NCBI GenBank assembly: GCA_036513895.1
Contig: DATBYF010000137.1
Location: 52,969-116,968, forward strand
Length of the DNA stretch: 64,000 bases
Direction of reading: 5' to 3'
Origin: Palsa-147 sp036513895
GTDB lineage: Bacteria > Acidobacteriota > Terriglobia > Acidiferrales > UBA7541
Position numbers and translations under genes: made by a program
Shown: positions 34,301 to 42,910 of the stretch, piece by piece
Position numbering within the stretch: position 1 is the stretch's first letter
Layout: every line of letters begins with the position of its first letter
Notes under the pieces: generated by a model
Database searches by the model: none
The model's input: only the letters and a program-made list of their open reading frames with translations
Told to the model about the DNA's origin: nothing

Positions 34301-36069
34301 TGAGCGATCGCGCCCACGAGCTTGTGCGCCGCATCTCTCGGCAACTGCGTATCGAGATCAAGCGTGATTACGTACTTGATGCTCGAAAGGATCGAAAGAT
34401 CCCCGACTTTTTCCGTAAAATTGTCGCCCTTTTCGAGCAGCAGCTGATTGAAATCGAGAATTTTGCCGCGCTTGCGCTCCCAGCCCATCCAAACGCCTTC
34501 CGCCGCGTTGAACGTCCTCGGGCGATGGAAATGAAAGAACGTGCCTTTCCCTTCGTGCGCGTACTTGTCATTCAGCGCGCGAATCAGGTCTGAGCACAGG
34601 CCCGTCAGACAATCATGTTCATCGAACCTTGTGGGTGAGTCCGGCAGATCGGTGAGAAGCGCGAAGTGGAGATTCGCATCGCGGTTCCCAAGAAAACGAA
34701 TCTCGAGGTCCCGTGCAGCGCGCTCGACCTGCTCTTCGTTGATGAGCAACATCGGCACGGCAACCATCGTCGCGCAACCATTCGGAATGCCTTCCGAGAA
34801 ATCGAGGCGCGGCAATCTTTGCGGGCGCACGACGAGCGTCGCCAGAAGATTCACCGCGCTCACCGCGCATTCGATGACGGGTAGCAAAATTAGCGCCACA
34901 ACAAAAAGTCCCGCTAGCCGGGCGGCCGGTATGGACATCAATTGGTTCATCAGCGCTAGCGTGACGATTTCAATTCCCAGGAAATAGAAGAGCTCAGGCC
35001 AACGCAGGATGACTCCCTGCATGCGCTCCGCAATCGTAGGCCGGTAACCGATGGTTTTCTTGAGCGTCTTGAGCCCATCGCTGACGAGATAATATCCGAC
35101 GTGCGATCTTCGTTCTCGAGCGCGTGTCTCAGAGACGCTACCAGGATTGCGGGCGAGCGCCACGGCCTTCCTGGCAATTTTCTCTTCGCTCCACTTTGAC
35201 CGGGCGCTCAGGCAAGCTACAATCTTGCAATAGGCTTCGCGGCCGTCCGCATCCATTCCTTCGTACGCGCCTGCGGGATCCTCGCGCAGAATCCGGCCCG
35301 TCGCGCTCACTGCTTCGAAGATTTCGCGCCAGTCGGTGTCAACGATCGTGCGCAGACTGAGGACCAAAGCTTGCAGCGCCTTCAGCGCACTCTCATCGGC
35401 GGGTGTAGCATCGTTAGCGCCCGATTTCGCTTCAGCCGCGATCGTCAGCGCAACCGCTTCGACGCGCTCAAGAATAGCCAGCAGCGCAAACGCTCTCAGC
35501 AATCCAATTTCCGCGTAACCCAGTGAGGATGCTTCCTGAGCGCCGTTTATGAACGCCGCGAATTTTCGCCCGTCGAAATCATATTTCGCCGCCAGCATGT
35601 AGCCTTCCGCGGCAGCAAACGCACGCGGCAACCGATGCGAACGAGCGTTTTCAACTTGCGGCAGCTCTTCCGCGGATGCCAGCGATTCGCGCACTTCCTG
35701 CAAGCACAACCGGAACAAATTTGAATTGTCGAGCAGCCACCGCGCGCCGACGCTACGATTGATCTTGGCGCGCTCGAGTTTTTTTACGGACTGTACCGTG
35801 CTACGCAACGAACGATCGATCAGCAAGCGACGCTCTTCGAGAACGCCGATTCCGGCCTCGACCGCGCCGAGTTTCCAGCTCCGCGCTTCCGTGACGGCGA
35901 GTGCATGCAAGCGCATCTCTTCGTCTTTCGCACGGCGCGGCGAATTGCTTGGCGCCAAATCACTAGGCGCCTGCTCGCTCGAGTCCGGCTCTGCCGTAGG
36001 AGCCGTGGGAACGGGCGTCCAGGAAACCGGTTGAATTGAAGCCAGCGGATTTTGTTCTGCGGCGCCCAT
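31351..36069 (-). CDS. Cyclic beta-1,2-glucan synthase-like protein lacking the GH94 domain
   Basis: A 1572-residue membrane protein. The order is: a helical N-terminal region (to about 355); membrane helices (about 358-415); a GT2/GT84-like transferase with VITLDLDTQLPRD (the DxD metal site), LSHDLIEGAYTRAG and KRKHRWVRGDWQILLW; more helices (about 750-930); then a glucoamylase-type domain with NGHLYNWYDTLTLE, GTMFEYLLPGLWM and CWMAHHQGMSLTTAA. Full-length synthases (ChvB, NdvB, Cgs; about 2800 residues) continue with a GH94 phosphorylase domain that sets chain length. Here the protein stops at the end of the glucoamylase-type domain and no GH94 gene follows. ATG at 36069, 32 bp after an ABC exporter. 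Confidence 0.82.
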   Translation of the reverse strand: MGAAEQNPLASIQPVSWTPVPTAPTAEPDSSEQAPSDLAPSNSPRRAKDEEMRLHALAVTEARSWKLGAVEAGIGVLEERRLLIDRSLRSTVQSVKKLERAKINRSVGARWLLDNSNLFRLCLQEVRESLASAEELPQVENARSHRLPRAFAAAEGYMLAAKYDFDGRKFAAFINGAQEASSLGYAEIGLLRAFALLAILERVEAVALTIAAEAKSGANDATPADESALKALQALVLSLRTIVDTDWREIFEAVSATGRILREDPAGAYEGMDADGREAYCKIVACLSARSKWSEEKIARKAVALARNPGSVSETRARERRSHVGYYLVSDGLKTLKKTIGYRPTIAERMQGVILRWPELFYFLGIEIVTLALMNQLMSIPAARLAGLFVVALILLPVIECAVSAVNLLATLVVRPQRLPRLDFSEGIPNGCATMVAVPMLLINEEQVERAARDLEIRFLGNRDANLHFALLTDLPDSPTRFDEHDCLTGLCSDLIRALNDKYAHEGKGTFFHFHRPRTFNAAEGVWMGWERKRGKILDFNQLLLEKGDNFTEKVGDLSILSSIKYVITLDLDTQLPRDAAHKLVGAIAHPLNRAVLNTSTNLVAEGYGILQPRVDICTKSAEKSRMSAILSGETGFDVYTRAVSDVYQDLFGEGSFTGKGIYEVATFQRVLENRFPSNAILSHDLIEGAYTRAGLISDVEVVDDYPSRFSAFSKRKHRWVRGDWQILLWMFPRVPDADGHIVRNPLNVVSRWKILDNLRRSVTEFATFVLLLCGWLVLPGKALYWTLATLAIVALPTFLQTAISIVQARRALFSPEFWWNTISDLVSANLRLFFRLTFLCHQSLVTVDAVIRTIVRMKFTHQRMLNWETAAEAEVAATKTSPVEIYLDWTPLISLAIAALIAATRPYNLLLAAPFLLLWASSRAIARWFDKPRRSKRGSGIVAGDEVMLRQTGLRTWRFFREFSTSEENWLIPDIIQEDAPGIAHRISPTNFGFLLTSRLAANDLGFTTLPEFIAAIGRTFDTYREMPKQNGHLYNWYDTLTLEAVPPHFISTVDSGNLVCSFWTLKHGCLDAKTRKVFDPSLWRGILDHVDLISDILVRAKEQELIDKLETLKNRMMPLEASAAKWLEALPEIEVQAASFDEAALSANCSAEIKWWAQELHMRARKLVELAYDFAPWFSPVYAKLRSDFPIQDGIDPGAMTLESARNVIRGLDQKLRWFASGNDVHTDSQAAITLLRSALARSANLCATTSMNLDYIAEDVDEFVAAMDFKFLYNPWRKLLSIGFDADANRLNEAHYDLLASEARAASFIAIAKNEIPQESWFRLSRSHTIFKNTPVMLSWTGTMFEYLLPGLWMKAYPNTLLDTNQRAALRSQQKYAASKSIPWGISESSSIAKNPDGFYHYQAYGVPGLALSHDDSGDLVVSPYSSFLGLLADAASSLKNLRKLKKMGWLGAYGFFESGQLMAGRPGAPKHFEVVRCWMAHHQGMSLTTAASVLCQSSMQRRFHAEPMVGATERILHERTPRLLKVRPSEIAGAVASTLLGHGRLALQRAQSWGSPSADLSVPVQPAN

Positions 36070-36101
36070 CTATTTGTCCTCGACTTCTAATCGGTAACTC
36101 G

Positions 36102-37934
36102 TCATCGGTAACTCGTGGCCTGTAACTCGAACATGTCCGCGTAGTGCCCGCCGTTCTTCATTAACTCATCGTGCGGGCCCTCTTCGCTGATTTGCCCGTC
36201 TTCCATCACGAGAATGCGATCCGCCATACGCACGGTGGAGAAGCGGTGAGAAATGAGCAATGCCATTTTCCCTTGAGTCAGCTCGGTGAATTGCCGGAAC
36301 ACATCGTGCTCAGAACGCGCATCGAGCGAGGCCGTCGGTTCGTCAAGAATCAGCAACTGCGCATCCCGCAGGTAGGCCCGCGCCAAAGCCATACGCTGCC
36401 ATTCGCCGCCGGAAAGATCCACGCCGCCGTCGAAGCGGCAGCCGAGCACCTGATCGAAACCTTTCGGAAGTCTTTGAATGATGGGCGCGGCTAAGCTCTT
36501 GTCTGCTGCCTCTTGAATTCGCGCCGCATTGGCGCGATCCGCGATGCGGCCCATGGCGATGTTGTCCGAGGCTGTCATCTCGTAGCGCATGAAATCTTGG
36601 AAAATGACGCTGGTCTCTTTCCACAAATCTTCGAGGTCGTATTCGCGAATATCCACGCCATCCAGTAGGATTTGCCCCGAGATGACGTCGTAGAGCCGCG
36701 TAAGCAGCTTGACGATCGTCGTCTTGCCCTGGCCGTTTTCGCCGACGAGAGCGATGCGCTCACACGGCTGGAGTTTGAAGTTGATGTTCTTCAGAATCAT
36801 CCGCTTCGAACCCGGATAAGCGAATGAAACGTTTTTGAATTCAAATCCCTGCAGAATCGGGCGAGGCACAGGCAGCGCATTAGGCTTTGAACGCACTTTC
36901 GGAGTGAGAGCGAAGAAATCCAAAAGATCGGTGAGAAAGAGCGCTTGATCGGCGATGCTGGAAAATGTGGAGAATACCAGCTGGATATTGGAACTCGCGC
37001 CCGCAATCGCGCCCGCGAGGAACGTCAATGTACCGATCGAGAGAGCGCCAATGAGCGTCTCGTACACGACATACGCATAGGCGCCGTAATAGCCGAGTGT
37101 GCCAAGAACCGCCAAAATCGATCCAACAGCCAGCCGCCGTTTTGCCAAGCCCAGAGTCTGATTTTGCAGGTCGCCCGAGATCGTCGAGTAACGGCCTACC
37201 AAAAAGGGCCCCAAGCCGAACAGCTTCAGTTCCTTCGCGCTTTCTTTGCTCCCGCCCAAGACGCGCAAGTAGTCGAGTTCACGCCGGTGAGGGGTCTGTT
37301 GAAAATTGAGCGAATATCCAAGAAAGGCAAAATGCGTCTCGCCTAGAAATGTCGGCACAATGCACAGGACCAAGCCGAGCAGAAGCCACGGCGAGTAAAA
37401 GAAGATGCCTGCAGCCAAGCTGACGGTGGTTATTGCCTGCTGAACGAAGCGCCCGGTTGATTGAATCATGGCCAGGCGGTCAGTGCCCTGCACGCGGGCG
37501 CGCTCCATCTTGTCGTAGAACATCGGATCTTCGTAGGTCGAAAGATCCAGCCGCGAGGCATGCTCCATGATTTCAGTGCTGATGAAGCGGGTGTACTTTT
37601 CGGCCAGCGCAACATCGCAATAGTCGAGCACGCGGCCGACGCCGGTGCCAATACTTGCGAGCGCGAACTCCAACCCTACCAGCCACCAGAAATGCGGCCG
37701 CAGAGGGCCATGTTGCGACACGATGACGATCGAATCGATGATGAGCTTCGTGACTGCCAACATCGCAAGGGGGATCAGCGACACAACAACCCGGAAGAAC
37801 ACACTGAGAAGAACGGTGGCCGGTGCGGCTCGCCACACCATGCGCATCAGCGGCGGGATATTGTTCAGCGCCTGAAGGCGCTCTCGCCACTTGGGCCGCG
37901 GCGCTGGCTGGATGTTTTGTTTCGCCGTGCTCAT
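36102..37934 (-). CDS. ABC exporter, fused membrane and ATPase domains
   Basis: A 610-residue half-transporter. Six membrane helices lie in residues 30-330. The nucleotide-binding domain has Walker A GENGQGKTT (about residue 400), Q-loop VIFQDFMRYEM, signature LSGGEWQRMALARA and Walker B LLILDEPTASLD, followed by the switch His in LLISHRF. It would act as a homodimer exporting lipid, glycan or peptide. It lies upstream of the cyclic-glucan-synthase-like gene in the same operon, and the known exporters of such glucans (NdvA, ChvA) have this architecture, so glucan export is a reasonable inference. A 13-bp direct repeat (ACGAGTTACCGAT) spans its stop codon. Confidence 0.85.
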   Translation of the reverse strand: MSTAKQNIQPAPRPKWRERLQALNNIPPLMRMVWRAAPATVLLSVFFRVVVSLIPLAMLAVTKLIIDSIVIVSQHGPLRPHFWWLVGLEFALASIGTGVGRVLDYCDVALAEKYTRFISTEIMEHASRLDLSTYEDPMFYDKMERARVQGTDRLAMIQSTGRFVQQAITTVSLAAGIFFYSPWLLLGLVLCIVPTFLGETHFAFLGYSLNFQQTPHRRELDYLRVLGGSKESAKELKLFGLGPFLVGRYSTISGDLQNQTLGLAKRRLAVGSILAVLGTLGYYGAYAYVVYETLIGALSIGTLTFLAGAIAGASSNIQLVFSTFSSIADQALFLTDLLDFFALTPKVRSKPNALPVPRPILQGFEFKNVSFAYPGSKRMILKNINFKLQPCERIALVGENGQGKTTIVKLLTRLYDVISGQILLDGVDIREYDLEDLWKETSVIFQDFMRYEMTASDNIAMGRIADRANAARIQEAADKSLAAPIIQRLPKGFDQVLGCRFDGGVDLSGGEWQRMALARAYLRDAQLLILDEPTASLDARSEHDVFRQFTELTQGKMALLISHRFSTVRMADRILVMEDGQISEEGPHDELMKNGGHYADMFELQATSYR

Positions 37935-38247
37935 GTCCGTTAGAGTCCGATTAGTTACTGCGGTTTCAAAGTCCCGATTGCGTTCGCCCTATCCGCTGAT
38001 CGGTCGCGCGTGACTTAAATTTGCGCTGAAAACCTGTCGCCCCAGACTTAAGGATAGCACGTGGAATGCCACCGAGTACTACGAGCTAAGTGCATGAAAA
38101 AAAGTTATTTACGATTTTAACGGAAAAGTGTAACTATGATTTTCTTTCGCCCCGGCTGCAAGTTCTGCTTAGTTGGCGAGTGAGCTAATTGGAGAGGGTG
38201 CAGCCGGTCGCGCTACGTCTAAGACTAGCCTGAAAACACCCGGTCGG
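37935..38247. other. Intergenic region, putative promoter of the glucan operon
   Basis: This gap of about 310 bp lies between two minus-strand genes. Bases 38095-38150 are AT-rich and would suit a promoter for the exporter-synthase operon, but no box is close to consensus. Nothing else is recognised. Confidence 0.4.
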
Positions 38248-39153
38248 CTATCGGTTCGACGTTGTTGGCAACTGATTGGCGGAAGACGCGCCCGCGGCCG
38301 GACACGGCTGAAATTCAGCAGGTGCGGAAGATGCGGCACTGGGCAGGTCGGAACAGCCAACACAGCCGACATGTCCCTTATGCATGTAGTTGTTCACGGA
38401 CGCGAGCCAAGCTGAAAACGGTGCTCCTGTGCCGTCAGCGCCAGCGATGTACGTCTCGAGTTGCCCTTCGATGCTGCGGAGGGCCGCGGCTGCCGTGTTT
38501 TGCATAATCCGATCGAAATCGTGGTTGCAGTCGGCGGTATTCGGGAACCAATAATTGAAGCGCTGGATCATCTCGGGCTCAACTTCCACCGATATGGCCT
38601 TCAATTCCGATAGAAGCTCGACAGCCTTCCCGCTGTCTGAATTGGCGGTATCCGTCGAGATGCCGTCGAGTAGGGGCTTTACACGATCGAAAGCAGCTTG
38701 GGTTGCGATTTGGGAGAGGCCCAGCCGCGAAGCGATCTTCTTGTCGCCTTCGTAGGTGTAATTGTCAAACACGGCCGAATCGATCCAGATTGTTGGCAAT
38801 CGCGCCGCATCCTTCGGCGGCACGTGCAAATCGAAGGATTGGCCAGGCTTAATCATCGGATCGGCACTATCACCGTTTAGCCCCACGCCCGTGCAAGAAG
38901 TGTCGCAGGCGTAGGTACCGTTCGTCTTCTGAATCGATTCAGGCACCTCGAAGAGATGGAAGCCAGTGACGCCGTGAGTGGAATTGTTTCTGAGCGAGAA
39001 CCGGTAGTAAATGCCCACGGAAGGATCAGTTCCTTGCCCCGCATAGGTGATCACGACCGAGGGCACCGAACTCTCGAACTGCACTGGCGAAACGTCGGCG
39101 TTCGCCCGCGCGGAAAGCGAAAGAATGAAGATCGCAATAAGTGCTGATTTCAT
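38248..39153 (-). CDS. Exported protein of unknown function
   Basis: A 301-residue protein with a signal peptide (MKSALIAIFILSLSARANA). A beta-rich N-terminal half has a Cys pair (YACDTSCTGVG), a helical middle follows, and near the C-terminus there is HKGHVGCVGCSDLP (CxxC preceded by two His). The tail is Ala/Ser/Pro-rich. The CVGCS motif lacks the His needed for heme attachment. ATG at 39153 starts a clean signal peptide; longer readings add an unlikely basic extension. I do not recognise the family. Confidence 0.6.
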   Translation of the reverse strand: MKSALIAIFILSLSARANADVSPVQFESSVPSVVITYAGQGTDPSVGIYYRFSLRNNSTHGVTGFHLFEVPESIQKTNGTYACDTSCTGVGLNGDSADPMIKPGQSFDLHVPPKDAARLPTIWIDSAVFDNYTYEGDKKIASRLGLSQIATQAAFDRVKPLLDGISTDTANSDSGKAVELLSELKAISVEVEPEMIQRFNYWFPNTADCNHDFDRIMQNTAAAALRSIEGQLETYIAGADGTGAPFSAWLASVNNYMHKGHVGCVGCSDLPSAASSAPAEFQPCPAAGASSANQLPTTSNR

Positions 39154-39279
39154 GAGACTAGCGTACGCCACCTTCGAGCATCGAACAGAGGAAAAGCAGG
39201 TCATGTATCTGAGATGCACACCCGGTCAGATCGGTAACGCGCATGAGTGCTTCGCGTGTCTAATCTCTCAAGCAGCCTC

Positions 39280-39918
39280 TTAAGCGAGCTCTTTGTTTGC
39301 GAGGGCTGCTCCGGTCATCAAGGCGCCGACAACAGACGCGGCATCGCTGACGATCCCAAAATGCGTCGCGATATCGTAGAGCGAGGAGTCCTGCTCGCGC
39401 GGGCCTGTTGCGGCGCAGCAATCCTGAGGCACCACCACAGTATATCCATTGAAGAACGCGTCGTGGACGGTTGAACGCACGCAGATGTTCGTGACCACTC
39501 CAAAAATCACCAGCTGGTCGCACGCCAAATCCTTCAGTACGAGATCGAGATCCGTCTGGAAAAATCCCGAATAGCGATGCTTGAAGATCCGCATCTCGTT
39601 TTTCTTCGGTGCGAGCTCATCTACGATTTCCGCGCCCCAGGTGCCCTCAACGCAGTGCGGGGCACGCTTCAGCCATTCGCGATCGCGCCGCAGGCCTTGT
39701 CGGTGGCAATCGGCAATCCAAATCACGGGAACCGCGCGCTCGCGAGCTGCAGAAATTACGGAAATTTGCGGCGCAAACAGCCGTTCGCATCCCGGCAACA
39801 CCATAGCGCCGCCCGCCTTGCAAAAGTCATTCAGCATGTCAACGACGAGAACAGCCGTGCGCGCGGCATCCAGACGAATCGAATCATCCGTGCGATGCGC
39901 TGAAAAGACATCCTGCAT
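39280..39918 (-). CDS. Isochorismatase-like cysteine hydrolase
   Basis: A 212-residue protein with the catalytic triad of the isochorismatase/nicotinamidase superfamily: Asp in VLVVDMLNDF (about 27), Lys in FKHRYSGFFQTDLD (about 113) and Cys in GVVTNICVRSTVHDAFFNGY (about 146). The KxRYSGF..T pattern is closest to RutB and N-carbamoylsarcosine amidase types, which hydrolyse amides in nucleobase breakdown. Its neighbours are a nucleoside transporter (49 bp upstream) and a nucleoside hydrolase, so a role in nucleobase catabolism or salvage is likely. ATG at 39918 with AGGAAG upstream. Confidence 0.82.
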   Translation of the reverse strand: MQDVFSAHRTDDSIRLDAARTAVLVVDMLNDFCKAGGAMVLPGCERLFAPQISVISAARERAVPVIWIADCHRQGLRRDREWLKRAPHCVEGTWGAEIVDELAPKKNEMRIFKHRYSGFFQTDLDLVLKDLACDQLVIFGVVTNICVRSTVHDAFFNGYTVVVPQDCCAATGPREQDSSLYDIATHFGIVSDAASVVGALMTGAALANKELA

Positions 39919-39967
39919 GTTGAATTGCTTCCTATGAGCCCGTGCTCAAAGCCGTGCGAACATCACC

Positions 39968-41182
39968 TCAACGGATAAAAATGCCGGCAATCGCGGCCGA
40001 GAGATAATTCGCGAGCGTCGCAGCCAACAGCGCGCGAAATCCCAACCGCGCCAAATCTTTCTTCCTGCTGGGAGCAAGCGCGCCGATCGCCCCAATCTGA
40101 ATCCCAATCGAACCGAAATTCGCAAACCCGCAAATGGCATACGTCGCGATGGCGTAGGAGCGCTCGGCAATTTGTCCCTTAAGCGGCCCTAGCATGGCAA
40201 ATGCGAGAAACTCGTTGAGCACAAGTTTCGTCGCCATCAGGCTTCCAACGGCGCGCGCGTCGTGCCACGGAATGCCGATGATCCAAGCAGCCGGCGCAAG
40301 AAGATAACCAAAAATCGTCTGCAGCGAAGTGTGCATCGTTCCTAGGATCCCATTGCTCAGGGCAATCAGAGCGACGAAAGCGATGAGCATGGCGCCGACA
40401 GTAAGCGCGAGGTGCAGGCCGTCGGTGACGCCTCGCGAAATCGCATCGAGAATATTTATGTAATCTTCGCGTATCTCGAAGTCAGCATTACCGGCGGTCG
40501 TCGGCTCGCCAGTTTCCGGAATCAACATCTTCGTGATGAGAATCGTTCCCGGCGCGGTCATCACCACCGCCGTGAGCAAATGGCGCGCGTCAGCTCCAAG
40601 CAGGACGTAAGCTCCCAGCATCGCGCCCGAAATATGCGCCATGCCCGCCGTCATGATCGTCATCAGCTCGGACATCGTCAGCCCATCGAGATACGGCCGA
40701 ATCACCAGCGGCGCGGACGTTTGGTCCATCACGATGCTGGCAACCACCTCGAGCGACTCCGCGCCGCTCGTGCGCATCAGCCAGAACATCATTTTTCCGC
40801 CGAGCCCGACAACGACGGGAATTACGCGCAGGTAATACAGAATCGAAAACAGCGCGGCAATAAAAATAATGATGGGAAGTATCTGAAACGCAAAAAGCAC
40901 TCCGAGTCCGCCGCCTGGATCGGCTAGCTTGCCAAAAACAAATTGCGATCCCGCGCGCGAGAATCCCAGCAACCACACAATCCCGCGCGAAGCTCGATCC
41001 AGGAGCCAGAAGCCAGCGCGGGTGCGCATCACAAATGCCGCAAGAACAAATTGCAGCCCCAATCCCCATGAAATCACCCGCACCTGTATGGCTTTCCGGT
41101 TGGAGGAAAGCAGATAGCAAACGGCGAGGATGACTGCGATTCCAAGCATTGAAGTTGCTTCGGGCCCGAGCCGCTCGATCAT
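39968..41182 (-). CDS. Concentrative nucleoside transporter (CNT/NupC family)
   Basis: A 404-residue membrane protein with about ten helices and CNT motifs. These include SRAGSQFVFGKLAD after the gate domain, LRVIPVVVGLGGKMMFWLM, MDQTSAPLVIRPYLDGLTMS (the substrate-binding turn), GMAHISGAMLGAYVLLGAD and CGFANFGSIGIQIG. CNT proteins import nucleosides with H+ or Na+. It is transcribed with the isochorismatase-like gene and divergent from the nucleoside hydrolase. ATG at 41182. Confidence 0.9.
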   Translation of the reverse strand: MIERLGPEATSMLGIAVILAVCYLLSSNRKAIQVRVISWGLGLQFVLAAFVMRTRAGFWLLDRASRGIVWLLGFSRAGSQFVFGKLADPGGGLGVLFAFQILPIIIFIAALFSILYYLRVIPVVVGLGGKMMFWLMRTSGAESLEVVASIVMDQTSAPLVIRPYLDGLTMSELMTIMTAGMAHISGAMLGAYVLLGADARHLLTAVVMTAPGTILITKMLIPETGEPTTAGNADFEIREDYINILDAISRGVTDGLHLALTVGAMLIAFVALIALSNGILGTMHTSLQTIFGYLLAPAAWIIGIPWHDARAVGSLMATKLVLNEFLAFAMLGPLKGQIAERSYAIATYAICGFANFGSIGIQIGAIGALAPSRKKDLARLGFRALLAATLANYLSAAIAGIFIR

Positions 41183-41342
41183 GAACCGTCAGACCGCGCC
41201 TGGTCAGAGCGCGACTTAGCGCGAAATTGGCCCGGAAAGAGCGCCAAATATGCCTTCGCGCCCAATCCGTGTCAAACGAGAATTTCACCGCTGACAAACC
41301 TTATTCCCGCGCCCCGGTCAATTTCCGCGAGGCCAACCGTTC

Positions 41343-41371
41343 TTGACACGCTCCTCACTGCATGATTGAAT
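41343..41371 (+). promoter_or_regulatory. Candidate sigma-70 promoter for the nucleoside hydrolase
   Basis: A perfect -35 TTGACA (41343-41348), a 17-bp spacer and a partial -10 TTGAAT (41366-41371). If it is used, the start at 41419 is supported over the earlier ATG at 41362, which lies upstream of the predicted transcription start. Confidence 0.4.
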
Positions 41372-41418
41372 CCGCAACTCGTACTCTATTGAAAATCTTT
41401 CTAGTGGACACAGAGCCC

Positions 41419-42342
41419 ATGAAAAAAGTGATTCTCGATTGCGATCCCGGCCACGACGACACCCTCGCGCTTCTTCTCGCACACGCCAATCCCGCCATTG
41501 ATCTGCTGGCCGTAACGACCGTCGCAGGAAATCAGACCCTCGAAAAAGTCACGCGTAACGCGCGAAACGTCATGACGGTTGCGGGAATTCGAAAGACTCT
41601 TCTCGCCGCCGGAGCTGACCGTCCCCTCGTGCGCGAGTTGAGCACCGGCGAATACATTCACGGTGTAACTGGACTGGACGGCTACAATTTTCCTCCACCG
41701 ACCGTTCCAGTGGACAAGCGCCACGCCGCCGACCTGATCATTGACCTGCTCCATGCCAACGACAAAATCACCCTGATTCCTACCGCTCCGCTAACTAATA
41801 TCGCTCTCGCCCTGCGCAAAGACCCGACCATCATTCCGAAAATCGAAGAAATCGTGTTGATGGGCGGAACGAATTCGACCGGAAATGTAAATCCGTTGGC
41901 GGAAGCAAACATCTGGATTGACGCGGAAGCGGCTGACATCGTTTTTCGGTCCGGCGTGCCAGTGACGATGATCGGCCTCAATCTCACCCATGAAGCGAAG
42001 GCCACGCCCGAGGTCGTTGATCGAATTCGCAAGATAGACAACGAGGTCGCGCGCATGGCTGTCGGCCTCATTGATTTCTTCGCCTCAACTTACAAGAAGT
42101 TCTTTCATTTCGACGCGCCGCCGATTCATGACGCCTGTGCCGTCGCCCGCGTGATCAATCCGGAAATCGTCAAGTGCGAGTTCGTCAATGTCGTCGTCGA
42201 GCTCAAAGGAATGTATACGTACGGCGCCACGGTTAGCGACATGGAAGGAATCACCGGCCGCCCGGCAAACACGAATGTCGCCACGAAACTTGACTTCGAC
42301 AAGTTCTGGGACTTGATGATCGAGGCGCTAGGCTCGTATTGA
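41419..42342 (+). CDS. Inosine-uridine-preferring nucleoside hydrolase
   Basis: A 307-residue enzyme that hydrolyses nucleosides to base plus ribose. It starts with the calcium-binding signature VILDCDPGHDDTLALLLAHA. Further family blocks are TTVAGNQTLEKVTRNA, EIVLMGGTNSTGNVNPLAEA, NIWIDAEAADIVFRSG and HDACAVARVI (active-site His/Asp). The length is normal for the family. The ATG at 41419 places the signature at the N-terminus as in homologues; an upstream ATG (41362) adds 19 unlikely residues. It is divergent from the CNT transporter gene. Confidence 0.92.
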   Translation: MKKVILDCDPGHDDTLALLLAHANPAIDLLAVTTVAGNQTLEKVTRNARNVMTVAGIRKTLLAAGADRPLVRELSTGEYIHGVTGLDGYNFPPPTVPVDKRHAADLIIDLLHANDKITLIPTAPLTNIALALRKDPTIIPKIEEIVLMGGTNSTGNVNPLAEANIWIDAEAADIVFRSGVPVTMIGLNLTHEAKATPEVVDRIRKIDNEVARMAVGLIDFFASTYKKFFHFDAPPIHDACAVARVINPEIVKCEFVNVVVELKGMYTYGATVSDMEGITGRPANTNVATKLDFDKFWDLMIEALGSY

Positions 42343-42459
42343 GAAAGAGGTTGGGGTTCACGAGGGATCTTCGCCGATCGCTCGCAGAAATGTCGCATCC
42401 CGTCTAATAGCGTCCAAAATGGGACAGTTTTTCACTTGCCACAGCCTCATCCTAGTTGA

Positions 42460-42648
42460 ATGAGGATGAGCGACTTGACGTCAAAACAGCTCTTTGCGGT
42501 TGCCTGCCCAACGTGCGGCGTTAGTGTTGGCGAGCGCTGCTTGTTGCATTCGGGTGCCCCGCGCTCGGAGCCGCATATAGACCGCAAGCTTTCAGCGGTC
42601 GAGGCCGTGGAGACCAAAAGAACACCCCGCGCGACGGGACTTCGATAG
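42460..42648 (+). CDS. Small zinc-ribbon protein
   Basis: A 62-residue protein with two Cys pairs and conserved-looking His/Arg residues: CPTCGVSVGERCLLHSGAPR, then EPHIDRKLSAVEAVETKR. The CPxCG-x5-C...H layout suggests one zinc site. I have an impression that similar tiny proteins are common in Acidobacteriota genomes, but know no function. ATG at 42460; a second ATG follows two codons later. It lies alone between the nucleoside hydrolase and the radical SAM gene. Confidence 0.7.
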   Translation: MRMSDLTSKQLFAVACPTCGVSVGERCLLHSGAPRSEPHIDRKLSAVEAVETKRTPRATGLR

Positions 42649-42910
42649 GCCCACGTTTCATTTAGCAATTACCGCGTGCCGTTTCGAGCGGATGCGGCAA
42701 ATTCTTTATCGTTATATATCCCAAAGTACATATCTCACATGGAACGAAAAAGTGTGCAATATCGAACAGATTTCCTCCGGCTGCCTGCTGTTCAATTTAG
42801 TACTGTAGGGCTACTGCGACAACTGATGACGGTTCCCGAGCCCACGCGGCCCTGCGCTTCAAGTCCAAAAGAAAGGCATTGCCTAATTTCCCGCGCGGCG
42901 GGACCAACTG
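42649..42910. other. Intergenic region, no gene seen
   Basis: About 260 bp, AT-rich around 42700-42770, presumably containing the promoter of the radical SAM gene. Nothing more specific is visible. Confidence 0.35.

Noticed and set aside
38248..39153. CVGCS in the exported protein as a heme c site
   Set aside because: The fifth residue is Ser, not His, so covalent heme attachment is not expected.
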